IMG/VR virus record: IMGVR_UViG_3300036851_000259
Span: 1-26,932 of that record
Source: a virus
Length of the DNA: 26,932 nucleotides
Reading direction: 5' to 3' (one strand)
Below are positions 6,467 through 13,879 of the stretch, one piece after another; positions within the stretch are counted from its first letter, which is position 1; each line of letters begins with the position of its first letter. Below the pieces are notes generated by a model, which was not told where the DNA came from, did no database searches, and was given only the letters and a program-made list of their open reading frames with translations. The position numbers and the translations under genes are program-made.

Positions 6467-7008
6467 TGGACAGGCGTGCGGCGCGCTACTGGGCGGTGCT
6501 GGTCACAGTCTCGGTCGTGGTGGCCTGGCTCGCGGTGTTCAGCTACCGGACGGCCGGTCGTCTGGACCGTGCGGAGAACGACAGGGACGCCCTGCGCAGA
6601 CAGGTGGTGCGCCTGGGTGGCACACCGGTCGCGGGCGAGCCCGGCAGGGACGGGGCTGTGGGCCCCTCAGGAGCAGCGGGAAGGGACGGAGCAGATGGTG
6701 AGGACGGCAGCCCCGGGACTCCGGGTGAAGCGGGACAGCAAGGGTCACCAGGTCCTGGTGGACGGCCCGGGGATGCGGGCGCGAGCGGCGCTCCGGGACG
6801 GGACGGGTCGCCCGGGCCTACAGGCCCACCGGGTGCTCCGGGGCCGACTGGCCCGACAGGGGCTCAGGGTCCGGCCGGTGAACGTGGGGAGAAGGGCGAT
6901 ACGGGAGAGCCCGGCGAGTCGGTGATGTGCGCCGAGGGGTATCACCCCGAGGACATCACCATCGCCCCGTACCAGGGCGTTTATCAGGTGTGCAGGAAGA
7001 ACGAGTGA
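6466..7008 (+). CDS. Membrane-anchored collagen-like protein
   Basis: ATG 6466 overlaps the upstream TGA. The 180-aa product has a short basic N-terminus (MDRRAARYW), an uncleaved-looking membrane anchor ([15 protein letters not shown], residues 11-25) and a helical stalk ([19 protein letters not shown]). Then come 32 uninterrupted Gly-X-Y triplets (residues 57-152), rich in GRDG, GSPG, GPTG and GEKGD, which are typical triple-helix formers. The final 28 residues contain two cysteines (C155, C176) that could lock the trimer or form a small cap. Collagen-like phage proteins are usually tail fibres. Here the anchor and the place between the lysis genes and terminase suggest an envelope role. 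There is no AxA signal-peptidase site. Confidence 0.88.
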   Translation: MDRRAARYWAVLVTVSVVVAWLAVFSYRTAGRLDRAENDRDALRRQVVRLGGTPVAGEPGRDGAVGPSGAAGRDGADGEDGSPGTPGEAGQQGSPGPGGRPGDAGASGAPGRDGSPGPTGPPGAPGPTGPTGAQGPAGERGEKGDTGEPGESVMCAEGYHPEDITIAPYQGVYQVCRKNE

Positions 7009-7017
7009 GGAGGAGCC

Positions 7018-7500
7018 ATGGCCGACAGCGGCAACAACTTCCCGTGGGTCCGGCAGGAGAACGAGACCCCCCAGTCGTACGAGGCATTCAAGATCTACCT
7101 CAACCTTCAGGGCTCGCGCAGCCTGGCCAAGGTGTGCGAGGCGACGGGCAAGAGCTGGGCTCAGGTGAGCCACGCGTCGTCCAAGTACGGCTGGGTGGAA
7201 CGGTGCCGGGCCTACGACATCCACGTGTCCGAGGCGATGACGGACGGGCTGGTCAACGCCCTGGCCGTGAGCCGTGACAAGAACCTGGCCCTGGTCGACA
7301 AGCTCCGTGACCACCTGTCCAACCGGCTGGACCGGTTCATCGAGCGCGACCAGGATCCCTCCGTCCGCTGGACCCAGGCACTGACCGCCATGGCCAGGCT
7401 GGAGACCAACTGCTTCGCCATCAAGGACGACGCCAAGACGACTGAGAAGCTGGAGCGGATCGAGGCTCTGATCGACCGCGTCATGGCCGAACGGGGCTGA
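7018..7500 (+). CDS. terS: Terminase small subunit
   Basis: ATG 7018 follows TGAGGAGGAGC. The 160-aa product has the layout of small terminases: a DNA-binding helix-turn-helix in residues about 30-60 (SRSLAKVCEATGKSWAQVSHASSKYGW), then a long helical oligomerisation region (NLALVDKLRDHLSNRLDRFIERDQ) and an acidic/basic C-terminal helix (TTEKLERIEALIDRVMAERG). It recognises the packaging site on the concatemer and feeds DNA to the large subunit, whose gene starts 2 nt after its stop. The order small then large subunit then portal further supports the call. Confidence 0.88.
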   Translation: MADSGNNFPWVRQENETPQSYEAFKIYLNLQGSRSLAKVCEATGKSWAQVSHASSKYGWVERCRAYDIHVSEAMTDGLVNALAVSRDKNLALVDKLRDHLSNRLDRFIERDQDPSVRWTQALTAMARLETNCFAIKDDAKTTEKLERIEALIDRVMAERG

Positions 7501-7501
7501 C

Positions 7502-8971
7502 ATGAGGCCCACCCGGGCGCAGCTGGCACAGCTCAGCCCTGCCGATCTGGACCGGCTGGCTGAGCGTCTGGAGGCCATGGCCCACGACATCGAGACCGGC
7601 AAGGTCCCGTGGCTGTGCTCGCGTCCGGACTGTGACGGCAGCCCGCACAAGGGGCGCCCGGGGCCCCACGCCCGCCCGAGCCAGCGTCCTCCGGCGGATG
7701 ACGACTGGGACGTGTGGATGGCGTTGGCGGGCCGCGGGTTCGGCAAGACCCGTATGGGTGCCGAGTGGGCCATCGACCAGGCCCGGCACCTTGAGCGAGG
7801 CGCCCTGGTCGGGGCAACCGCGGCCGACACGAGGGACATCCTGGTTGAGGGGGAGAGCGGCATCCTGGCCTGCGCCCCCGCCACGTTCCGGCCCCTGTAC
7901 GAACCGAGCAAGCGGCGCCTGACGTACCCCAACGGCTCGGTCCAGATGTGCTACTCGGCCGACGAACCCGACCGCCTCCGTGGGCCTCAGCACCACTACG
8001 GCTGGTTTGATGAGCTGGCCGCGTGGCGGCGCCTTCAGTACGCGTGGGACATGGCGCAGCTCGGCATGCGCCTGGGTGAGCACCCGCGGATCTGCATCAC
8101 CACCACGCCCCGTCCGCTCCCGCTCATCAAGGAGCTGTTGAAGGACGGGATGTGCCGGGTGGTGCGGGGCTCGACCTACGACAACCTGCACAACCTGGCA
8201 CCGACCTTCCGCCGTGCCGTGGTCGCCAAGTACGAGGGGACCACGCTCGGCCGCCAGGAGCTGAACGCAGAGGTACTGGACGACCTGCCCGGCGCGCTGC
8301 TCACCCGGGCGCTGATCGACGCCGCACGGGTGGACGCGACGCATGCCGTCAACTGGCGTCTGCGGGTGGTGGCCATGGACCCCGCCGGTACCGGTCTCGG
8401 AGACGAGACCGGCCTGATCGCGGGCGGACGCGGCATGGACGGGGACGACTACCTGACCCACGACTGGTCGGACCAGCTGGCTCCCAAGGCCGCCGCGGTG
8501 CGGGCATGGGACCTGTTCGCGTACGTCAACGCTGACGTGCTCGTGTACGAAGACAACTTCGGCAAGGGCTGGGTGAAGGAAGTCCTCACCAAGATCTGGC
8601 AGGAGCGCTATCCGGATGCGCAGCGGGCAGGCACCCCGTGCCCGCTCGCGGAGGTCCACGCCAGTCACGGGAAGCAGCTGCGGGCGCAGCCCGTGGTCAT
8701 GCGCTACGAACAGGGCCGCGTCCACCACGTCGACTTCCTGCCGGAGCTGGAGGACCAGTACACGACGTGGATCCCCGAGGAGGAGCCGTCCAAGTCTCCC
8801 GACCGGGTGGACGCCGCCGTGCACCTGGTCAGCTACCTCATGAAGCGGTTCGACCGGGGACAGGCGGAGCTCGTATCGCCCCACGGGCGCGCGTCCAAGG
8901 GGACCAAGGTGCACCCGCTGTACGTGGCGCGTGAGGCACGCAGACGCCGGGAGATCGAGAGGGGGGCATGA
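7502..8971 (+). CDS. terL: Terminase large subunit (ATPase-nuclease packaging motor)
   Basis: The start is ATG 7502. The 489-aa product translocates DNA into the procapsid and cuts the concatemer. The ATPase domain has Walker A AGRGFGKT (76-83), Walker B YGWFDE (167-171, with E171 catalytic) and coupling motif ITTTPRP (199-205). The nuclease domain shows AMDPAGTG (D293), VLVYEDNFGKG and a final DRVDAAVHLVSYLM with the third acidic site. The N-terminal 70 residues include a small Cys/His patch (LCSRPDCDGSPHKG) of unknown role. The length is normal for the family. Its stop overlaps the next start (ATGA). Confidence 0.95.
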   Translation: MRPTRAQLAQLSPADLDRLAERLEAMAHDIETGKVPWLCSRPDCDGSPHKGRPGPHARPSQRPPADDDWDVWMALAGRGFGKTRMGAEWAIDQARHLERGALVGATAADTRDILVEGESGILACAPATFRPLYEPSKRRLTYPNGSVQMCYSADEPDRLRGPQHHYGWFDELAAWRRLQYAWDMAQLGMRLGEHPRICITTTPRPLPLIKELLKDGMCRVVRGSTYDNLHNLAPTFRRAVVAKYEGTTLGRQELNAEVLDDLPGALLTRALIDAARVDATHAVNWRLRVVAMDPAGTGLGDETGLIAGGRGMDGDDYLTHDWSDQLAPKAAAVRAWDLFAYVNADVLVYEDNFGKGWVKEVLTKIWQERYPDAQRAGTPCPLAEVHASHGKQLRAQPVVMRYEQGRVHHVDFLPELEDQYTTWIPEEEPSKSPDRVDAAVHLVSYLMKRFDRGQAELVSPHGRASKGTKVHPLYVAREARRRREIERGA

Positions 8972-9285
8972 TAGTGCACATGGGACACACGCTCACGCTG
9001 CTCCTGGCCATGCTGGCCACGGCCAGGCTCACCCGTCTGGTGACCACGGACCGCGTGTTCCTCGCGCCCCGGCGCGCTCTGCTGCGCAGGCTGATCACCC
9101 GGTACGGAGAGGATCATCTCCTGCCCTACCTGGTGACGTGTGACTGGTGTGTCAGCATCTACACGGGTAGCGCGGTCGCCTCCGCATGGATATGGGCGGG
9201 GCACACGCTGTGGTTCCAGGTACCCGCAGCGGCACTGGCGTTCAGCTACGCGGCGGGATTCCTCGCCACCAGGGAAGGTGAGTGA
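8968..9285 (+). CDS. DUF1360 family small membrane protein
   Basis: ATG 8968 overlaps the terminase TGA and follows GAGGGGGG; ATG 8980 is possible. The 105-aa product carries the DUF1360 signature, where a first helix (LTLLLAMLATARLTRLVTTD) is followed by YLVTCDWCVSIYTG (C58-x2-C61) and a second hydrophobic region (AVASAWIWAGHTLWFQVPAAALAFSYAAGF). This family is common beside terminase/portal genes in actinophages. It also occurs in Gram-positive chromosomes, where it is linked to membrane or sporulation functions. Its role in phage assembly is not established, and the CxxC may bind metal or form a disulfide. Confidence 0.85.
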   Translation: MIVHMGHTLTLLLAMLATARLTRLVTTDRVFLAPRRALLRRLITRYGEDHLLPYLVTCDWCVSIYTGSAVASAWIWAGHTLWFQVPAAALAFSYAAGFLATREGE

Positions 9286-11102
9286 TGGGGATCCTGAGCC
9301 GCAGGAGCAAGGGCGGGGACGCCGGTGGAGGCGGGGCGACGCCACGCGCCGTGATGGCCGCCGCGGTCCCGCTGTCGGGCCCGAACGCGGTCGCCGTGTC
9401 CAAGGCCATCAAGCCGGGCACCGAGGACTGGCAGAAAGAAGCCTGGTACCACTACGACGCGTGCGGCGAGTTCCGTGCTGCGGTCACCTGGATCGCCAAC
9501 GCGGTCAGCAAGGCCGAGGTCTACGCGGCCGAGACCGACCCCGAGACAGGCACGGTCACAGGACCGACCGAAGACCTGCGGGCGCAGAAGGCCGCGGCCC
9601 TGGTCCTGGGTGGTCTGACCAAGCGCGGCCAGCTGCTCAAGACCCTCGCGGTGCAGTGGCAGGTACCGGGCGAGTCGTTCATCATCATCCGTCCCGTGGC
9701 GCCCAAGAACGGCGTACCCCAGCCGGACGAGTGGATGGCCATCTCCGGCACCAAGGTCATGTACAAGGGCGGAGGCTGGCAGTACCAGGACCCGTGGACC
9801 CTGGCCATGGTCCCGCTGAAGCAGGGCACCGACCGGCTCATCCGCATATGGTCCCCGCACCCCAACGACGGGGCCAAGGCGGACAGTGCGGCCCGCCCCG
9901 CCCTGCCCATCCTGCGTGAGATCGAGAAGGCGTCCCAGTCCATCGCGGCCCGGCTGGACTCGCGCATCGCGGGCAACGGCGTGTACTGGATCCCCGCGGA
10001 GATGGACTTCCCCCGCGATGAAGGGACCAGCCTCGGCCAGGCGTTCTCGGACCATCTCCTGGAAGTGGCCGAGGCGGGGATCCAGAACCCGGGAACGGCT
10101 GCTGCTCAGGTGCCCGTCGTGGCCGTGGTGCCGGGTGAGCAGATCGCCGCGGCTCGGCATGACGACCTGGCCACCGAGTTCAACAACACCGTGGGCGAGC
10201 TGCGGGAGCGAGCCCTCGGCCGTCTCGCGTCCACGCTCGACATGCCTAACGAGACGGCCGAGGGCTCGACCGGCGGCATGAACCACTGGGGCTCCTGGCA
10301 AGTGGAGGAGACCACTTACAAGATCTTCATCGAGCCTCTTCTCGGCATGCTCGGTGACGCGGTCACACACGAGTGGTTCTGGGACGTGCTGCGCGCCATG
10401 GGCGAGAGCAGCCCGGAACGGTTCGTCCTCGGCTGGGAGACCAGCGGGATCGTCGCCCGTCCCGACCGGCAGGGCGAGCTCAAGGAGTTCTGGGACGACG
10501 TACTGATCAGCGACGACTACCGCCGCTCACAGGCGGGCATCCCGGACGACGCGGTGCCCAGCGAGGATGAGAAGCGCAGGCGCGAGCTCCTTGAGATGGT
10601 CAAGGTGGCGCCCACACTCCTGGCCGACCCCCGTATCGGAGCCGAGCTGTTCGGGTTCGAAGTGGCGCCCGCGGCGGTCAGCGTCGACCCCGGCGCAGCT
10701 GAGGTGCAGGCAGGTGAGGAGGCCCCGGCGCTGCCCCCTGCCCCGGACGGGGGTGCGCGCCCGGACGAAGAGGAGGACGTGCCCGAGGGTCTGGTAGCAG
10801 CGGCTGAACTGATCGTCTACGACGCCCTGTCACGGGCGGGCGGGCGGCTGCTCACCCGCGAGTACCGGGGCCGGTTCCAGAGCATCCCCAAGCATGAGCT
10901 GTATCTCTCCATTGACCAGGGCCCGAGCAGCGAGACTCTGATGGAGGGCTCGTTCGTATTCACGGACCGTGTGGCCGAGCAGCTCAGCGTCGACCAGCAC
11001 CGCTTGGAGGCCACACTCAAGGGGCACGTGTGGGGTCTGCTCCGGTGGCGGCAGCCGTACAGCCGTGACGCACTGCGACGCGATCTCAGGATGATCAAGT
11101 GA
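9285..11102 (+). CDS. Portal protein
   Basis: The start is ATG 9285 (TGATG overlap), 6 nt after GGAAGG; GTG 9282 is the alternative. The 605-aa product has the arrangement of SPP1/HK97-type portals. An N-terminal mixed domain includes EFRAAVTWIANAVSKAEVY and a wing region (GQLLKTLAVQWQVPGESFIIIRPV), with helices such as ILREIEKASQSIAARLDSRIAG. A stem/crown region follows (IAAARHDDLATEFNNTVGEL, EETTYKIFIEPLLGMLGDAVTHEW). It forms the dodecameric vertex through which DNA enters. A Pro/Glu-rich linker (about 485-510) and about 100 further residues make it longer than usual. Position after terminase and before MuF confirms the call. Confidence 0.9.
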   Translation: MGILSRRSKGGDAGGGGATPRAVMAAAVPLSGPNAVAVSKAIKPGTEDWQKEAWYHYDACGEFRAAVTWIANAVSKAEVYAAETDPETGTVTGPTEDLRAQKAAALVLGGLTKRGQLLKTLAVQWQVPGESFIIIRPVAPKNGVPQPDEWMAISGTKVMYKGGGWQYQDPWTLAMVPLKQGTDRLIRIWSPHPNDGAKADSAARPALPILREIEKASQSIAARLDSRIAGNGVYWIPAEMDFPRDEGTSLGQAFSDHLLEVAEAGIQNPGTAAAQVPVVAVVPGEQIAAARHDDLATEFNNTVGELRERALGRLASTLDMPNETAEGSTGGMNHWGSWQVEETTYKIFIEPLLGMLGDAVTHEWFWDVLRAMGESSPERFVLGWETSGIVARPDRQGELKEFWDDVLISDDYRRSQAGIPDDAVPSEDEKRRRELLEMVKVAPTLLADPRIGAELFGFEVAPAAVSVDPGAAEVQAGEEAPALPPAPDGGARPDEEEDVPEGLVAAAELIVYDALSRAGGRLLTREYRGRFQSIPKHELYLSIDQGPSSETLMEGSFVFTDRVAEQLSVDQHRLEATLKGHVWGLLRWRQPYSRDALRRDLRMIK

Positions 11103-11902
11103 CCACGCCGTCCCCGGACGACGGGCTACCGGCACGGCTGCGGGCACTCGCCTTCATCCGTGAGGGGGAGGCAGCCGTGGGCCGCTCCTGGTTCCGGTCT
11201 CTGACACGGTGGCTGGACCGGGTACGGCCCGGGGTCCTGGCGGGGGGACGGCTGGACCCCGGGCGCGTCTCCGACCATAACGGCTACTGGACCGGCCAGG
11301 TGAACACCGAAGTCGTGCCCTCGGTGAGCCAGGTGCTCAGCGACGCGTGGGCCCGTGTGAGGGGCCAGGAGCCTGCCCGTGACCCGTGGGTGGCCCACTA
11401 CCTGAACGATGTCGGCAACCGTCTGGTGCGCCTGCCTGATGAGGTCTATGCCCTGATCGTCGCGGAGATCGAGGCGGGTATCCGGGACGGCAGAGGCATC
11501 CCGGAGGTAACGGCGGAGGTGAACCGCATCCTCACATCCACGGGTTCGGAGCGCTGGCCGAACCGGGCGCGCACGGTGGCCAGGACCGAGACGATAGGGG
11601 CCGTCAACGCGGGTGTGTTCCGGGCCGCTCAGCTCGATGCGCAGGACCGCGGCGACCCCGCCCCGTTCAAGGTGTGGCTGGCCACCGACGACACCCGTAC
11701 GCGGCACACGCACAGCAAGGCGGACGGACAGCGCACGCTCCTTGACTCGCCGTTCCAGGTGGGCACGGCGCAGCTGATGTTCCCCGGCGATCCCAGGGGA
11801 CCGGCTGGGGAGGTCATCAATTGCCGCTGCTCCCTGCTGCCGGTCATCCTCGGCGACGTGCTGGACTGGACCGACAGACAACGACCGAGAGGGACGGCAT
11901 GA
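11099..11902 (+). CDS. MuF-like minor head protein
   Basis: GTG 11099 overlaps the portal TGA. The 267-aa product has the Phage_Mu_F C-terminal signature. ARTVARTETIGAVNAGVF is followed by FKVWLATDDTRTRHTHSKADGQ, LMFPGDPRGPAGEVINCRCSLLPV, with the conserved His and Cys positions. Proteins of this family sit on the portal inside the head and are sometimes ejected with DNA; some carry C-terminal toxins. None is present here because the chain ends soon after the MuF core. The N-terminal 150 residues are mostly helical. The gene order portal-MuF-protease is typical. Confidence 0.88.
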   Translation: MTTPSPDDGLPARLRALAFIREGEAAVGRSWFRSLTRWLDRVRPGVLAGGRLDPGRVSDHNGYWTGQVNTEVVPSVSQVLSDAWARVRGQEPARDPWVAHYLNDVGNRLVRLPDEVYALIVAEIEAGIRDGRGIPEVTAEVNRILTSTGSERWPNRARTVARTETIGAVNAGVFRAAQLDAQDRGDPAPFKVWLATDDTRTRHTHSKADGQRTLLDSPFQVGTAQLMFPGDPRGPAGEVINCRCSLLPVILGDVLDWTDRQRPRGTA

Positions 11903-12075
11903 GCGAGCTGGAAGCACTCCGGAAAGTAGCCGGAACAGCGGACCGCCTTGTACAGGAGTGGTCCGATGCGGGTGAGGAGACCAGGCTCGGTCTGGTCAAG
12001 GACATCGGACAGGCACTGAAGGGTCTGGAGGCTGCCGAAGTGGCTGCTGGAACATGGGAGGAGACCCATGCCTAG
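11899..12075 (+). CDS. Small helical head-module protein (58 aa)
   Basis: ATG 11899 overlaps the MuF stop (ATGA) and follows GAGAGGGA. The 58-aa product is highly helical and acidic (SELEALRKVAGTADRLVQEW, EETRLGLVKDIGQALKGLEAAEV), with heptad-like leucines that would suit a coiled coil. It overlaps the protease start by 8 nt. Its position among capsid-assembly genes suggests a small assembly factor or scaffold helper, but I recognise no family. Confidence 0.75.
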   Translation: MSELEALRKVAGTADRLVQEWSDAGEETRLGLVKDIGQALKGLEAAEVAAGTWEETHA

Positions 12076-13234
12076 GACATGGAGCGCCGTACTGGCGCGT
12101 ATCGGCGTGCCGACCGGTGACGGCAGGATCCTGGCCCCGGGGGGCGGGACGAGTCGTGCGCTGCCCCTGCCGATCGCGTACCAGGCCGAGAGCGGGGAGG
12201 GCCACGGAGGCTCGGTCGTGGTCGCACGCATGGAGACCGTCCAGTTCGCGGACGGCATGGTGACCGCCACGGGATCACTGCTCGACTCGGCACCGTGGGA
12301 GATGATCGAGCAGCTGGAGGCCGGAGTGATCGGGCCCTCGGTCGATCTCGATGACATCGAGTACGTCATGGACGAGAACGAGCTCCTGGTGCTCACCAGA
12401 TGGCGGGTGGCCGGAGCGACCTTGGTCGCGATCCCGGCGTTCGCGGATGTGTCCCTCACGCTCGATCCGCTTCCGGCTGTCCCTGCGGACTGCAACCCGG
12501 CTACCGAGGACTGCTCCCCCATCAGCAACTACGCTCTGACTGCCTCCGTTACCTCCACTCCCTCCGAAGTGCTTCCCCCGCTCGACTGGTTCCGGGCGCC
12601 GGACCTTGACCGGCTGACCCCGCTGACCATCAGCGACACCGGCCGCGTGTTCGGGCACATCGCCCCATGGGGCCAGTGCCATGTAGGACTGCCGGGGTGC
12701 GTCACGGCCCCGAGCTCGGTGAGCGGGTACAGCTACTTCCATCAGGCTGAGCAGCCGACCCAGGAAGGCGTCACGCTGCCCGTGGGGACGCTGGTGGCGG
12801 GACCGAGGCACGCCGATGCCCAGCTCGCCTTCCACGCGGCCACAGCGCACTACGACGACGTGGACGCGGCCGTGGCGAAGGTGATCGCCGGAGAGGACGA
12901 GTTCGGCATCTGGGTGGCGGGGTGGATGCTGCCGGGGGCCAAGGCCGAGGCGGTGGAAACCTTCAGAAATTCGCCCATATCGGGCGACTGGCGACGTATC
13001 GGAGGGGCGCTGGAACTCATTGCTGTCTGTTCTGTCAACAGTGCGGGGTTCCCGGTGCCCCGGGCCAGGGTGGCGTTTTCTTCCGGTCACCAGCGGAGTC
13101 TCATCGGATCGTTCGGGATCACTCCGGTGGCGGGTACCGAGGAACAGGCACGAACGGGTGAGTCGTTCGTGGCGGAGTACGACGCTCAGACGGCCCGTGC
13201 CCGGTGGGCCTGGTTCAACGCACAGAAGGGATGA
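12068..13234 (+). CDS. Capsid maturation (prohead) protease
   Basis: ATG 12068 lies within the end of the preceding gene, with GGGAGGAG upstream. The 388-aa product has an N-terminal region with the order expected for HK97-type prohead proteases. GEGHGGSVVVARMETV (H46 candidate) is followed by AGVIGPSVDLDDIE (S91 candidate) and then RWRVAGATLVAIPAFADVSLTL, matching the usual 'effects on PA..A' strand. The C-terminal 240 residues are a second domain (APWGQCHVGLPGC, FHAATAHYDDVDAAVAKVIAGED, ELIAVCSVNSAGFPVPRARV), as in many actinophage proteases. It would trim the scaffold domain of the capsid protein. The family role is likely; the catalytic residues are inferred. Confidence 0.8.
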   Translation: MPRTWSAVLARIGVPTGDGRILAPGGGTSRALPLPIAYQAESGEGHGGSVVVARMETVQFADGMVTATGSLLDSAPWEMIEQLEAGVIGPSVDLDDIEYVMDENELLVLTRWRVAGATLVAIPAFADVSLTLDPLPAVPADCNPATEDCSPISNYALTASVTSTPSEVLPPLDWFRAPDLDRLTPLTISDTGRVFGHIAPWGQCHVGLPGCVTAPSSVSGYSYFHQAEQPTQEGVTLPVGTLVAGPRHADAQLAFHAATAHYDDVDAAVAKVIAGEDEFGIWVAGWMLPGAKAEAVETFRNSPISGDWRRIGGALELIAVCSVNSAGFPVPRARVAFSSGHQRSLIGSFGITPVAGTEEQARTGESFVAEYDAQTARARWAWFNAQKG

Positions 13235-13239
13235 CGATC

Positions 13240-13419
13240 ATGGCTTGCGGATCTTGCGGGTCGCGTAAGAGCGGGACCGCCAACGCGGGAATGGAGTACC
13301 TCATTACGTACAGAGACGGCACAACGGACACGGCACCGGACCTCGCGTCAGTGAGGCGGAAGCTGGCCCTCTCAGATCAGGGCGGCCAGTACCGGCTGGT
13401 AACCAAGAAGTCGGCTTAA
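13240..13419 (+). CDS. Small CxxC protein (59 aa) at the end of the protease operon
   Basis: The start is ATG 13240, 9 nt after GAAGGG; ATG 13231 overlaps the protease stop but would leave no room for that ribosome binding site. The 59-aa product begins MACGSCGSRKSGT, with a CxxC and a basic patch. The rest is a short alpha/beta-like stretch (YLITYRDGTTDTAPDLASVRRKLALSDQGGQYRLVTKK). Small proteins of this kind between the protease and capsid genes are common in Streptomyces phages but have no known role. It is followed immediately by a strong hairpin. Confidence 0.78.
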   Translation: MACGSCGSRKSGTANAGMEYLITYRDGTTDTAPDLASVRRKLALSDQGGQYRLVTKKSA

Positions 13420-13423
13420 CGGA

Positions 13424-13474
13424 CAAAAGCCACTTGGTTTCAGCTACGGGGCGTAGCGGGCCAAGTGGCTTTTG
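13424..13474. terminator. Composite hairpin terminator between protease and capsid operons
   Basis: CAAAAGCCACTTGG (13424-13437) pairs perfectly with CCAAGTGGCTTTTG (13461-13474), a 14-bp stem whose 3' arm ends in TTTT. The loop itself contains a second perfect hairpin, GCTACG-GGG-CGTAGC (13443-13457). The A-rich 5' arm makes it potentially bidirectional. It should stop or reduce transcription into the capsid gene region. Confidence 0.8.
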
Positions 13475-13594
13475 CATGGGCGAAGGTGGGCGAACTACCC
13501 CACATTTTGGAGGTGTGGAGGGAACCGGAGGGAGGGCTACACCCCCCGCGTATAGAAAAGAACGTCATCTCTGATGATCGTGATGGGTGACGTG

Positions 13595-13608
13595 TTTTCA
13601 CGTGAAAA
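13595..13608. promoter_or_regulatory. Perfect 14-bp palindrome resembling a ParB site (parS-like) or operator
   Basis: The sequence is TTTTCACGTGAAAA. Its 12-bp core TTTCACGTGAAA equals the core of the Streptomyces parS consensus (GTTTCACGTGAAAC), and only the outermost base of each half differs. It is intergenic and unique in the window as far as I could see. It could equally be an operator for an unrelated phage or host regulator. Confidence 0.5.
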
Positions 13609-13671
13609 GGAGCGGGCAGCCCACCTCCCACCCCTCCTTACCTCCAGAGGGGGTGACAAGACAGGGCCAAT

Positions 13672-13748
13672 CCCCCGATTGCCTCACCTATCACTTTACC
13701 TTTGGGCAGACAAACCCCCCGATTGCCTCATCTATCACTTTACCTTTG
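13672..13748. repeat. 33-nt direct repeat, two copies with period 44
   Basis: Copy 1 (13672-13704) and copy 2 (13716-13748) read CCCCCGATTGCCTCA, then C or T, then CTATCACTTTACCTTTG, with one difference in 33. The 11-nt spacer is not conserved. The period of 44 nt is close to four helical turns, which would place two bound proteins on the same face of the DNA. They lie about 130-200 nt upstream of the capsid start. Confidence 0.75.
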
Positions 13749-13879
13749 ATGACGAGTAGGGTCATTCCGGACACCCGGAGTACAGGCGTACGCTGGGGCG
13801 CAGCGCTGCTGTGCTGTGGGCCGAGCGTGAGCGACGAAGAGACCGACCGTCCCTGCGTGCCCACGAGGAGGCACCCGCC

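Larger units (their letters stand above)
13420..13879 (+). other. 460-nt non-coding region upstream of the capsid gene
   Basis: This is the only long gap in the window. In order it holds a composite hairpin (13424-13474), a TATAGA hexamer (13551-13556) without a -35 partner, a 14-bp palindrome (13595-13608), a polypyrimidine stretch (13621-13640), a 33-nt direct repeat (13672-13748) and a TAGGGT -10-like hexamer (13757-13762). The capsid ribosome binding site GAGGAG (13865-13870) closes it. Base composition around the direct repeats is visibly richer in A/T than the flanking genes. It is probably the transcriptional control region of the late head genes, although no classical promoter can be fixed. 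Confidence 0.6.

Noticed and set aside
7481-8914. A 477-codon minus-strand frame opposite the large terminase
   Set aside because: The plus strand carries all terminase motifs; the antisense frame shows only composition-driven openness.
13672-13748. CRISPR array
   Set aside because: Only two repeats with an 11-nt spacer, and no cas genes; this is a direct repeat, not an array.
13574-13759. Plus-strand 61-codon frame crossing the palindrome and repeats
   Set aside because: It has no ribosome binding site, its codons change with the direct repeat, and the region has regulatory rather than coding features.
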